A stretch of 64,000 nt of DNA from B10-G9 sp963712165 (GTDB lineage Bacteria > Chloroflexota > Anaerolineae > Anaerolineales > UBA11858). This document shows, in pieces, positions 43,991-52,553 of this stretch. The notes beneath the pieces are model-generated. The model had not been told where the DNA came from, searched no databases, and worked only from the letters and a program-made list of their open reading frames with translations. Position numbers and translations under genes: made by a program. How positions within the stretch are numbered: position 1 is the stretch's first letter; every line of letters starts with the position of its first letter. Location: NCBI GenBank assembly GCA_963712165.1, contig CAVQGY010000003.1, forward strand, positions 124,001-188,000. The letters run 5' to 3'.

Positions 43991-44110
43991 ACCCATCCCT
44001 AACCTCATCGTGAGGCTCTAGAGTGATTCCTATCCCTGCTCAGATTTGAGCAAAAGGACCAGGTTGACAGGCTCTCAGAAGTCCTCAAGTGAGGTTGGGA
44101 TGGGTTTTTC
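43991..44110 (+). terminator. Terminator unit with arms split by about 82 bases
   Basis: The 5' arm (43991-44007, ACCCATCCCTAACCTCA) is complementary to TGAGGTTGGGATGGGT (44090-44105), with one bulged T, and TTTTTC follows. In the intact unit the arms are 3-20 bases apart; here 44008-44089 intervene. They contain a small GCTCAGATTTGAGC hairpin. Confidence 0.65.
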
Positions 44111-44149
44111 TTTGAATATCAGATTATTCCAGACTATGACAATCATCAC

Positions 44150-44189
44150 TTGATAACTACCCTGTTTTTTTGTATCCTAATGGTATATA
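44150..44189 (+). promoter_or_regulatory. Promoter candidates for the PTS-cassette operon
   Basis: TTGATA (44150-44155), a 17-base spacer, TATCCT (44173-44178); alternatively an extended -10 TGGTATATA (44181-44189). Both lie just upstream of the ATG at 44217. Confidence 0.4.
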
Positions 44190-44216
44190 GACCTTCATGT
44201 ACCTTTAGGATGGTTT

Positions 44217-45398
44217 ATGACTAATCCCGACAGTGGTATTTCTCCCAGAGAGCGAGTCAGGCAAGCCCTAAATCACTTCCAGCCAGACAGGACACCAGTA
44301 GATTTTCTGGCAGTCCCGGAAATTTGGGAGAGGTTGATCCATTTCCTGGGCATAACTACTATTCCACCAAGATCTGAGTATTATGACTCCCGCTGGGAGG
44401 CTCTTCTCAGGGAACTCCAGGTGGACTGCCGGGTCATATCCTATGACCAATTTCCTTCCCCCCCACAAGATGCCCTGATCACTGGCGCAGAAGTTAATTG
44501 GTATTCATCCCTGGGCCGGTCCACTCCCAACCGAATGTGGCGCCAGATCACCCCCGACAAAGAGGTACTAGATATCTGGGGGAGGGTCTTCCGCGTAAAA
44601 GAAAATCCCTTCGGAGCCTACGAAGAGATTTCCCGTTATCCTTTGAGCTATGCCCAGACAGTCAGCGATTGCCGGGATCATCCCTGGCCCGACCCAGATT
44701 GGTGGGATTTTTCAGGCGTTCCTGAGCTGTTATCTCAACTGGATGACCAGCAAGAGTATCATTTGCGCTATCGCATGGGTTCGATTTTTGAGATTGCCTG
44801 GCAGCTGCGGGGGATGGACAATTTTTTACTGGATATGGCGCTGGATTCCAGTATTCCCCTCTATATAATGGACAGACTGACAGAAATCTTTGTAGAGATC
44901 ACCAGGCGATTCCTGAAACAGGCAGGGGAGCGAATTGACATGGTTTATTTTTATGATGATGTGGCTACTCAGGAATCCCTGCTGATTTCCAAAAAGATGT
45001 GGCGGAAGCAAATCTACCCCTATCACCAAAGACTGATAGACGCGGGTAAATCCGGATCCAGAAAGGTCATGTACCACTGTGACGGGGCAATCTATCCCTT
45101 GATTCCAAGCCTGCTGGACATGGGTGTGGATGTTCTCAACCCCATCCAGGCAGATGCCAAGGATATGGATCCGAGAAAATTAAAGAACGAGTTTGGCGAT
45201 CGGCTGGCATTCCATGGTGGAATCGATATCATCGACACCCTCCCCAATGGAACCGTGGAGGATGTACGGAACGAGGTTCGGAGTAGGATCCAAGATCTCT
45301 CTGGGAATGGCGGGTATATCGTAGCCAGTTCTCACCATATCCAGGCGGATACACCCCTGGAAAATATACTGGCCATGTATGATTGGAAGATTCGTTGA
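44217..45398 (+). CDS. URO-D family protein (methyltransferase MtaA/CmuA-like)
   Basis: 393 residues of the uroporphyrinogen-decarboxylase fold. The N-terminal SPRERVRQALNHFQPDRTPVDF is typical of the corrinoid-methyltransferase branch. The later YHCDGAIYPLIPSLLDMGVDVLNPIQ supplies the His-x-Cys-type Zn-binding loop, and LAFHGGIDIIDTLPNGT and YIVASSHHIQADTP follow. True heme-pathway HemE lacks this loop. Members transfer methyl groups between corrinoid proteins and thiols, or act on unknown substrates. No corrinoid protein is adjacent. It heads the + strand cassette and is 13 bases before gntR. Confidence 0.8.
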   Translation: MTNPDSGISPRERVRQALNHFQPDRTPVDFLAVPEIWERLIHFLGITTIPPRSEYYDSRWEALLRELQVDCRVISYDQFPSPPQDALITGAEVNWYSSLGRSTPNRMWRQITPDKEVLDIWGRVFRVKENPFGAYEEISRYPLSYAQTVSDCRDHPWPDPDWWDFSGVPELLSQLDDQQEYHLRYRMGSIFEIAWQLRGMDNFLLDMALDSSIPLYIMDRLTEIFVEITRRFLKQAGERIDMVYFYDDVATQESLLISKKMWRKQIYPYHQRLIDAGKSGSRKVMYHCDGAIYPLIPSLLDMGVDVLNPIQADAKDMDPRKLKNEFGDRLAFHGGIDIIDTLPNGTVEDVRNEVRSRIQDLSGNGGYIVASSHHIQADTPLENILAMYDWKIR

Positions 45399-45411
45399 GG
45401 AATAACAACCA

Positions 45412-46188
45412 ATGATCAGTATTTCAGATCTCTTTAATAAGAATAATACTTTGCCGTTATATATCCAGGTGGCAAACTGGATTAGAGCGAAAATAATCAC
45501 TGGAGAATGGCCTTCCGGGTATAAGCTAGACCCTGAAGTAGATCTGGCGGTAGGATTGAATATCAGCCGAGGGACACTGCGAAAAGCATTATCACTCTTG
45601 ATTGAAGACCAGCTCATTGATCAAACCCACGGAAAGGGCACATTTGTTGCGTCTGCCATCCTGGAACAGAACTGGGCGTATAAACTCACGACTACCTCAG
45701 AAGAGTTAAACTGGAAAGGTATTCCATTCGAAACCAAGGTGCTTGAGTTTAAACAAAAACGCATCTCAGATGAAAGGATACTTGGGGTCCTTCAAATGAG
45801 ACCTGATGAGGAAGTGGTCATGCTGCGGCGCCTGAGATATATCTCAGATATCCCGGTAGTCTTGCATGAGACCTATTTCCCGGCAATCCTGTATCCTGGG
45901 CTGTTAGATATTGATTTCAGAACAGCAACGATGACCGGTACCATCGAAAATACGTACAACTTCAAGGTCAATCAAGCTGACCACACCATTTCCGCTATCT
46001 ATGCTGACCGATCTGTTGCGTCTCTTTTAAATATAAATCATGGAGAACCAATTATCTATGACGAACATGTATTGTTCGATGAAAAAGATCAAATCCTAGA
46101 ATTCACCAAGGGGTACTTCCGGGGAGATAGGTTCAGACTCAAGACTGTTGTTTACCGTAACCAAAACTCTCCAAAGGGGTTTGAATAG
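45412..46188 (+). CDS. GntR/HutC-family transcriptional regulator
   Basis: 258 residues. The N-terminal winged helix (PLYIQVANWIRAKIITGEWPSGYKL...NISRGTLRKALSLLIEDQLIDQTHGKGTFVA) is followed by a UTRA ligand-binding domain (about 90-245). It probably senses a phosphorylated sugar or related effector and controls the PTS genes that follow directly. Confidence 0.92.
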   Translation: MISISDLFNKNNTLPLYIQVANWIRAKIITGEWPSGYKLDPEVDLAVGLNISRGTLRKALSLLIEDQLIDQTHGKGTFVASAILEQNWAYKLTTTSEELNWKGIPFETKVLEFKQKRISDERILGVLQMRPDEEVVMLRRLRYISDIPVVLHETYFPAILYPGLLDIDFRTATMTGTIENTYNFKVNQADHTISAIYADRSVASLLNINHGEPIIYDEHVLFDEKDQILEFTKGYFRGDRFRLKTVVYRNQNSPKGFE

Positions 46189-46192
46189 GCAT

Positions 46193-46642
46193 ATGACGAA
46201 CCTTAAGGAATTGCTGCCGGCAGAACGAATAGCGCTCTCGGTTGAAGTAGATGACTGGGAATCTGCAGTCCGGGTATCAGGAAAACTTCTGGTCGATACC
46301 GGTGCAGCTGAAGAACGTTATATTGACGCTATGGTCAACACCACAAAGGAATTGGGGCCTTATATTGTGATAGCCCCCGGGGTAGCAATTCCCCATTCCC
46401 GCCCAGAAGATGGTGTGATATCCACCTGTCTGGCGTTTGTCCAGTTAAACCCCCCCATCAATTTCGGAAATGAAGCCAATGATCCCGTTAAGGTATTATT
46501 TGCCCTGGGAGCACTGGACCATATTCAACACGTGGAAGCTCTAAAACAAATTGCGGAAATATTAACAGACCAAGACAAATTCAGCAAATTATTAAATGCA
46601 GAAACGGTTAATGATGTAACTGCAGTCCTGTATGATTTGTAG
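46193..46642 (+). CDS. PTS IIA component (fructose/mannitol/ascorbate type)
   Basis: 149 residues from the ATG at 46193; a longer open frame would overlap gntR. The phosphorylated histidine is His68 in PGVAIPHSRPEDGV. The spacing to FVQLNPPINFG and the VLFALGALDHIQHVEAL tail fit the UlaC/FrvA-like IIA group. It accepts phosphate from HPr and passes it to the IIB protein encoded next. Confidence 0.9.
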   Translation: MTNLKELLPAERIALSVEVDDWESAVRVSGKLLVDTGAAEERYIDAMVNTTKELGPYIVIAPGVAIPHSRPEDGVISTCLAFVQLNPPINFGNEANDPVKVLFALGALDHIQHVEALKQIAEILTDQDKFSKLLNAETVNDVTAVLYDL

Positions 46643-46726
46643 AATATCAGCAAAGTATTCAAGGAGGTGATATCCGGAATATATACTTATTTTAATATTA
46701 TTTTCATAGCAAAGGAGGAAAGCGAA

Positions 46727-47020
46727 TTGCCAAAAAAACTTAAGATCCTGGCAGTTTGTGGTATGGGTGTAGGAACCAGTATGCTGCTCAAGATGCAAAT
46801 GGACAAGGCACTCAAGATCTTGGATATCCCTGCTGATGTTGAACTAGCTGATATCAGCACAGCAAGAGGGTTAGCTGTCAACGCTGACCTGATTGTCACA
46901 TCTAACGAACTCGTTGATCGCATCGGAGAAGTGACTGCACCTATTATTGCTGTTGCGAACTTCATGGATCTAAATGCCATGATTGAAGGCATTCGCTCAG
47001 CATTAAAATTAGAAGAATAA
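46727..47020 (+). CDS. PTS IIB component (ascorbate type)
   Basis: 97 residues. The TTG at 46727 is chosen because AAAGGAGG lies eight bases upstream; an earlier in-frame ATG lacks a site. The phosphocysteine is Cys11 in LAVCGMGVGTSMLLKM, the P-loop-like motif of the UlaB/SgaB family. It transfers phosphate to the sugar during transport by the IIC protein. Confidence 0.9.
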   Translation: MPKKLKILAVCGMGVGTSMLLKMQMDKALKILDIPADVELADISTARGLAVNADLIVTSNELVDRIGEVTAPIIAVANFMDLNAMIEGIRSALKLEE

Positions 47021-47038
47021 ATTTTTAAGGAGATGGAA

Positions 47039-48316
47039 ATGAATGCAATAATCGGATTTCTTGTTGATTACCTAAGCGTACCAGCTCTTTTGGTCGGGTT
47101 GACCGCTTTCGCTGGATATATAGCGATGAAGGATAAAAACTTCTCGGATGCCCTGGCCGGAGCCGTAAAAGCATCAATCGGCTTCTTTATTCTGGTTGCA
47201 GGTGCTGTTACATTGATTGGTTCCCTGGATGTTCTTGGCCCAATGATTGAAACAGCATTCAACGTTCAGGGTGTTATACCCAACAATGAGGCTATTGTGG
47301 CCATCGCAGTAGGTGAAGTGGGACAGGCTGCTGCTCTGATCATGGTATTGGGGTTTGTCTTCAATATCCTTTTTGCCCGCTTTACCCCCTTTAAATACAT
47401 CTGGCTGACCGGTCACCACAGCCTTTATATGGCCACTCTTCTGGCTGTTACGTTCTCTGTGATTGGTTTGAGTGGGTGGGTTCTCTGGTTAGTAGGTGGT
47501 GTTATCCTGGGTTTCCTGCAAGTTATCCTTCCCAAATGGACTCAGCATCTGGCCACTAAAGTTGCTGGAAATGATGACTGGACCATCGGTCACTTCAGCT
47601 CTCTCAGCTATGTTGTTGCTGGCTTTGCTGCCAGAGTTACTGGCGGCGATCCAGATACAACCAGCGCAGAAGATATGGCATTTCCGAAAGGATTGGGCTT
47701 CTTACGCGAATCTTTGGTTGCCACCGGATTGATCATGTTAATCATCTTCCTGATCCCGGCTCTCTTTCTTCCAGGTGCAGACCGAGCCGCCCTGGGCGGA
47801 GAATCCAACTGGTTCGTATTCCTGCTCATCCAGGCTCTGACCTTCTCTGCCGGTGTGGCAGTTGTGATCTACGGCGTTCGAGTAATCCTGGCTGAAATCG
47901 TCCCCGCCTTCTCGGGAATCGCTGAAAGGATCGTTCCAGATGCAAAACCCGCCTTGGATATCCCCGTAGTATTCCCCTTTGGCGCCAATTCAGTTATCAT
48001 CGGCTTCCTGTCCAGCTTCGTGGCAGGTGTTGTTATGATGCTGGTCATGGGTCCTATTGGTCTAGCTGCAATCGTTCCTGGCCTGGTTCCCCACTTCTTC
48101 GTGGGCGGTGGTGCAGGAGTGATCGGTAATGCCTTTGGCGGCCGCCGCGGCGCAATCATTGGCGGATTTGTCAATGGCATAATCATCAGCCTCGGCGCAG
48201 CTTTGCTGCTCCCCGCAATGGGAAGTTTAGGTCTTGAAAATGCCACCTATGGTGACGCAGACTTCCAGTGGGTTGGAATCTTGATCAGTTTGATCGGAAG
48301 ACTGTTCGGAGGATGA
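47039..48316 (+). CDS. PTS IIC permease, SgaT/UlaA (ascorbate) family
   Basis: 425 residues with about ten membrane helices. The GVIPNNEAIVAIAVGEVG and FNILFARFTPFKYIWLTGHHSLYM segments are diagnostic of the UlaA/SgaT family. The ATG at 47039 is six bases after AAGGAG; an ATG at 47033 abuts the site. Substrates of this family include L-ascorbate and other unknown sugars or sugar acids. None of the UlaD/E/F ascorbate catabolic enzymes is present, so a different sugar, to be metabolised by the downstream transketolase, is likely. Confidence 0.93.
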   Translation: MNAIIGFLVDYLSVPALLVGLTAFAGYIAMKDKNFSDALAGAVKASIGFFILVAGAVTLIGSLDVLGPMIETAFNVQGVIPNNEAIVAIAVGEVGQAAALIMVLGFVFNILFARFTPFKYIWLTGHHSLYMATLLAVTFSVIGLSGWVLWLVGGVILGFLQVILPKWTQHLATKVAGNDDWTIGHFSSLSYVVAGFAARVTGGDPDTTSAEDMAFPKGLGFLRESLVATGLIMLIIFLIPALFLPGADRAALGGESNWFVFLLIQALTFSAGVAVVIYGVRVILAEIVPAFSGIAERIVPDAKPALDIPVVFPFGANSVIIGFLSSFVAGVVMMLVMGPIGLAAIVPGLVPHFFVGGGAGVIGNAFGGRRGAIIGGFVNGIIISLGAALLLPAMGSLGLENATYGDADFQWVGILISLIGRLFGG

Positions 48317-48338
48317 TTCAGATAAAATCATAGAAATA

Positions 48339-48374
48339 CAGAGGGCATCTTCTGGTAGGATGCCCTCTGTTTCT
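48339..48374 (+). terminator. Terminator between PTS IIC and transketolase genes
   Basis: CAGAGGGCATC and GATGCCCTCTG form an 11-bp perfect stem with a 9-base loop, followed by TTTCT. It sits 22 bases after the IIC stop and 18 before the transketolase start, so it would reduce or gate read-through. Confidence 0.85.
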
Positions 48375-48392
48375 ATAGTAAGGATGGAAGTG

Positions 48393-49235
48393 ATGGCAGA
48401 TGCAATCAAGATCGTTGGACTTGAAAAAAAAGCCCTGGAATACCGCAGGCACCTGATCAACTTGGCACACGATCATCAATTTGGAGTTCATATTGGTGGT
48501 GGATTATCTCTGGCAGAAATTTTGGTCACGCTCTATTTTTTTATTGCCAAACTGGATCCCCAGGGCCCAGATTGGGAAGATCGGGATCGGATTATCCTCA
48601 GCAAGGGCCACGGCAATATTGGTTTGCTGACCGTGTTAGCGATGAAAGGGTATTTCCCTTTCGATGTTTTTAAGGATTTCAATCAGGTGGGGTCCTATTT
48701 CAGCATGCATGCAGATTCCCATGTCCCGGGGGTTGAGCACAGCGCAGGATCCCTCGGACATGGATTATCTGTCGCTTCAGGTATGGCCCTGGCCGGAAAT
48801 TTGGATCAAAAGGATTACCGGATCTATTGCATCCTCGGCGACGGGGAATTGATGGAGGGAAGCAACTGGGAGGCTTTGATGAGCGGCGCTCACTACAAGC
48901 TGGATAAATTGACAGCGATTGTTGACCGCAACCATCTCTCGCAAGAAGGTACTACGGAAGAGACAATGAGATTGGAGCCTCTGGCGGATAAGATGATAAG
49001 TTTTGGATGGCTGCCGATCGAAGTGGATGGACACAGCATCGCTGAACTGATCGATGCATTTCAGATGGATTCCCAGGGCAAACCCAAAGTGATTATTGCC
49101 AATACCATCAAAGGCAGGGGTGTCGACAGCATCGCTGATACAACAGGATCCCATTTTGGCCACCTTGATGAGCAGCAGACACAGCGTGCGCTGGACCAAA
49201 TAAATCTAGAAGAACAAAGACTATCCCGGGAATGA
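48393..49235 (+). CDS. Transketolase, N-terminal subunit (split enzyme)
   Basis: 280 residues from the ATG at 48393 (GGAAG site); starts further upstream lie within a terminator hairpin. The TPP/pyrophosphate domain is complete: SKGHGNIGLLTVLA, GSLGHGLSVASGMA and GDGELMEGSNWEA...IVDRN (the GDG-x-N thiamin motif). The C-terminal pyrimidine-binding half is encoded next. Small split transketolases of this kind often act in dedicated sugar pathways (for example branched or unusual pentoses) rather than the core pentose phosphate route. Confidence 0.93.
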   Translation: MADAIKIVGLEKKALEYRRHLINLAHDHQFGVHIGGGLSLAEILVTLYFFIAKLDPQGPDWEDRDRIILSKGHGNIGLLTVLAMKGYFPFDVFKDFNQVGSYFSMHADSHVPGVEHSAGSLGHGLSVASGMALAGNLDQKDYRIYCILGDGELMEGSNWEALMSGAHYKLDKLTAIVDRNHLSQEGTTEETMRLEPLADKMISFGWLPIEVDGHSIAELIDAFQMDSQGKPKVIIANTIKGRGVDSIADTTGSHFGHLDEQQTQRALDQINLEEQRLSRE

Positions 49236-49238
49236 ATC

Positions 49239-50189
49239 ATGAGTTCACAAAATCCATATCTAAACAAATCCAGCCGCGACGCCTACGGTATTGCCCTCTA
49301 TGAATTTGCCAAGAAGGATGACCGGATTGTAGCCTTGACAGCGGATGTGCCAGAATCTGTCCGCTTCACCAAGTTCAGGGAAACCTGGCCCGAGCGATTC
49401 TTCAATTTTGGGATCGCAGAACAGAATATGATGGGGGCTGCGGCCGGTCTGGCTCGATCAGGAAAGATCCCTTATGTAAGCGTCTATGCAATCTTTGCAG
49501 CGCTCCGCTCGATTGAACAGCTCAGAACGGATATCGCTTATCCCAATCTGCCCGTGCGCGTTTGTGTATCGCACAGCGGTATCAGCCTAGGGCCAGCAGG
49601 CCCATCTCACCACTCGATAGAGGATATCTCAGTCCTTCGATCCATCCCCAACATGACCGTGATCGCCCCTGCAGATGGAACGTCGACTGCCATGGCCTTG
49701 GATGCCATCCAGGAACACCAAGGTCCTGTTTATCTGAGACTGAATCGTGCCGTTGAATCGACTGTGTATCCAGTAATGTCCAGCTATGATTATGGAAAAA
49801 GCAAGCTGATTAGAGAAGGGAAGGATCTGACAATCATTGCCTACGGAGCATCTGTAGGATTTGGATTACAGGCAGCAGAGGAATTGTCGAAGAAGGGAGT
49901 TGAGTCGAATGTCGTGGATATGGCATTTATCAAACCTATTGACAGAAAAATGATCATAGAAACAGGATCACAAACCGGTAGAATCCTGACAGTAGAGGAA
50001 CAAACCATCATCGGAGGTCTGGGCAGCGCAGTTGCTGAGGTGATAGCGGAAGAGGCGATCAATGTCAAGCTCAAAAGACTTGGAATTCCGGATGAATTCA
50101 CATTGGCCGGGCCATACCCTGATCTGCAGAGCTACTACTCCCTTGATACGGCGGGGATAGTTGAGGCGGCTCTGGATATCCTCCGCTGA
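49239..50189 (+). CDS. Transketolase, C-terminal subunit (split enzyme)
   Basis: 316 residues carrying the pyrimidine-binding and C-terminal domains: the catalytic Glu region FNFGIAEQNMMGAAAGLARSGK, SHSGISLGPAGPSHHSIEDIS, and a C-terminal GASVGFGLQAAEEL...EEQTIIGGLGSAVAEV. It begins three bases after the N-terminal subunit gene, so the two form one heteromeric enzyme. Confidence 0.93.
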   Translation: MSSQNPYLNKSSRDAYGIALYEFAKKDDRIVALTADVPESVRFTKFRETWPERFFNFGIAEQNMMGAAAGLARSGKIPYVSVYAIFAALRSIEQLRTDIAYPNLPVRVCVSHSGISLGPAGPSHHSIEDISVLRSIPNMTVIAPADGTSTAMALDAIQEHQGPVYLRLNRAVESTVYPVMSSYDYGKSKLIREGKDLTIIAYGASVGFGLQAAEELSKKGVESNVVDMAFIKPIDRKMIIETGSQTGRILTVEEQTIIGGLGSAVAEVIAEEAINVKLKRLGIPDEFTLAGPYPDLQSYYSLDTAGIVEAALDILR

Positions 50190-50368
50190 AGAATTTTTAC
50201 AAAACTTCTCAGTTCTCGGTAATCAATGAGTGTTCTGGCTGGAATGTATGTATGGAATCTTATCCAGGTGATATCCTCCATATCCTTAACAGGGGCAGGG
50301 TATATCAGGGAGGTCAACCTGGAAGCAGATCGAGGAGAAAATGTCTATATCGGAGGTGCCGGCGGCCT

Positions 50369-52141
50369 TTAATCGGTCCGCTCATAATCCTCAGACATGA
50401 TCTTCAAAGCCTCCTCGATCAAATGGCGATCGATCATTCCGGTAGAGGACGGTGTTTCCAGAATTCGGCCTGGAATGCGCACACTGCGGAGGTCAAATCC
50501 CTCCCGGCGCTTGAAGGCATATTTTTCCCGCAGGATCTTCTCTCCAATTTTTACAAGATCCTGCGGTGAATACGATCGTCCGATAGCCTCCAATGCCTGA
50601 TTGATATTCTCTGGAGTGTATATTTCTCTAGCGAAGAAGCAAATCACCAAGCTGCTTAATACCTGGCGCCAGGATTCTTCTTCCATCAGATCCAATGCCA
50701 GGCTCTTGGCAGTGAGGGGTTGATCCTCCTTGAAGGATTTCTGGTCCAAACTGTATCCCGCGCTGTCTAAATGGCTGTGCCTGGAACCACTTAAAAAACC
50801 CAGGTGGGCACCGGGGCCAGTATGATAGCCCGGCATTTCATTACCTCCAAAACTAAGGGCAAACTCCTCACCGCCATAGATGGAAGCTGCCTGGTCCACA
50901 CCCCGGGCCAGGTGGCGGTAGCATTCTGTCGGCTGGGAGACAATTTTCCTGATAGCGGATATATAACCGGATGCATCTCCCCACTGCAGGGAAATCCCGT
51001 CCGTCTCAGTGGTTGAAATCAATCCCTTATCCAAAGCTTCAGTTGCCCAGGCCAGGACCACCCCGGCCGACATGACATCCAATCCCAGGTGTTCTGTTTC
51101 ATCGATCAACTGCAGCATCCCTGACACATCGTCAATACCCAGCATGCTGCCCATCGCGTAAACCAGTTCATGATCGTAGCCCAGCATTAAGGTTTTATAA
51201 AAATAGGGGTCATTTGGATACGGAATTCTGAGGGCTGCCAAATGGATACAGGCCGTAGGACAATGGGAACAGGCCACTCTACTCCCCAAGAAATCAGCTG
51301 CCAGTCGTTCACCTGAGATCTGGTCAGCACCCTCGAATCTACCGCTGGTCAGGTTTCTGGTCGGTAATCCACCGATCTGATTGAGAGGGTTAACATTCAT
51401 GGCCGTTCCCAGCTGATGGTACTTTTTCATCAATTCGGTTTCTGTGACCTCTTGGTAGATCTTGTCATAGATCCGCCGATAGGCCTTCCGGTCAGCTACT
51501 GGAAGAGAACATTTCCCACTGATCACGATCGCTTTTAAATTTTTGCTTCCGAACACAGCGCCCAATCCCAAACGCCCAAAGTGGCGGTAGGTTTCCGTAG
51601 TCACGCAGGCATAGCTGACCTGGCATTCACCTGCTCTCCCGATGCGCATGATCGATCGCAAGCCTCTGCCTTCCTCCCTCAAACGCAATACAGATCCAAC
51701 CGAGGAACTGCTGCGCATACCCCAGAATGCACTGGCATCCCGGAAAGCAACCCCTTCCGAAGAAATAACTAGGTAGATGGGTGACCTGCAGCGGCCCTGG
51801 ATGACAACCGCGCCATATCCTGCCATCCGCAGGGCGACCGCCGAGCGTCCCCCCGCATGACTCTCCCCCAGGTTACCGGTGTGGGGAGATTTAAACAGCG
51901 CAGCTGTTTTGGATGCCAGGGGATAGTGGCCAACCAGCGGACCAACTACAAAGATGACCGGGTTATCCTGTCCGAGCGGATCGGCTCCTTCCGGACAGTT
52001 TTCGGACAGCAGCTGAATCCCTACACCGCTTCCCCCGAGATACTCCTTGAAGAGCTCTGCTCGGTCTTCGATGCGGTACGATAAGCAATTCAAATCAATA
52101 TAGAGCACCCTGTTCAAAGGGTCTTTCTGGATTTCAGCCAC
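50369..52141 (-). CDS. aor: Aldehyde:ferredoxin oxidoreductase (tungsten type)
   Basis: 590 residues of the AOR family. The N-terminal RVLYIDLN...YLGGSGVGIQLL and FVVGPLVGHYPLASKTAALFKSPHTGNLGESHAGG shape the tungstopterin site. The [4Fe-4S] ligands are C-x2-C-x3-C in ACSHCPTACIH and a distal Cys in VICFFA. It oxidises aldehydes to acids and reduces ferredoxin. The start overlaps the stop of the ferredoxin-like gene by eight bases. It is convergent with the transketolase genes inside the same segment. Confidence 0.93.
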   Translation of the reverse strand: MAEIQKDPLNRVLYIDLNCLSYRIEDRAELFKEYLGGSGVGIQLLSENCPEGADPLGQDNPVIFVVGPLVGHYPLASKTAALFKSPHTGNLGESHAGGRSAVALRMAGYGAVVIQGRCRSPIYLVISSEGVAFRDASAFWGMRSSSSVGSVLRLREEGRGLRSIMRIGRAGECQVSYACVTTETYRHFGRLGLGAVFGSKNLKAIVISGKCSLPVADRKAYRRIYDKIYQEVTETELMKKYHQLGTAMNVNPLNQIGGLPTRNLTSGRFEGADQISGERLAADFLGSRVACSHCPTACIHLAALRIPYPNDPYFYKTLMLGYDHELVYAMGSMLGIDDVSGMLQLIDETEHLGLDVMSAGVVLAWATEALDKGLISTTETDGISLQWGDASGYISAIRKIVSQPTECYRHLARGVDQAASIYGGEEFALSFGGNEMPGYHTGPGAHLGFLSGSRHSHLDSAGYSLDQKSFKEDQPLTAKSLALDLMEEESWRQVLSSLVICFFAREIYTPENINQALEAIGRSYSPQDLVKIGEKILREKYAFKRREGFDLRSVRIPGRILETPSSTGMIDRHLIEEALKIMSEDYERTD

Positions 52142-52553
52142 AGTTCACCGCCTCGATTTCTTCCTGGGCAATCACCTCATAAGGACAGTAGTCTGCGCAG
52201 TATCCGCAGTATATACAAATCGTTGGTTTCTGATGTTCCTGATCCCAAAAAACAGCACCAAAGGGGCAGGCCTGGAGACAGTTCTCGCAGCCAATGCAAA
52301 GTTCAGCGCTAAATTTGACACCGCCCCCCTCCCGGAATACAAGCGCCTCAGTTGGACAGACCCGGGCGCAAGGGGCGTTATCACAGGCCCGGCAGACTAT
52401 CACCTGGAAGCCCTTCCGGATCCCTCCGGCAGATTGAATATGGATGCACGTCCCTTCCAGGCCACCCTTCCCAAGCCTCCTCACACAGGCGAACATGCAT
52501 GCCTGACAGCCTACACAACGGTCGACATCAATCACAGATAATCTTTTTACCAT
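52134..52553 (-). CDS. 4x[4Fe-4S] ferredoxin-type electron transfer subunit
   Basis: 139 residues from the ATG at 52553 (GAGGTG site); a longer frame upstream has no site. Four cysteine groups are present: RCVGCQACMFAC, VCRACDNAPCARVCP, CIGCENCLQACP, CIYCGYCADYCP. That gives sixteen ligands for four clusters, in the HycB/DmsB-like arrangement. It is translationally coupled to the aldehyde oxidoreductase and probably carries its electrons. Confidence 0.92.
   Translation of the reverse strand: MVKRLSVIDVDRCVGCQACMFACVRRLGKGGLEGTCIHIQSAGGIRKGFQVIVCRACDNAPCARVCPTEALVFREGGGVKFSAELCIGCENCLQACPFGAVFWDQEHQKPTICIYCGYCADYCPYEVIAQEEIEAVNCG

Noticed and set aside
44217..45398. Heme-pathway uroporphyrinogen decarboxylase (HemE)
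   Set aside because: The YHCDG metal-loop and N-terminal pattern belong to the methyltransferase-like branch, and no heme genes are nearby.
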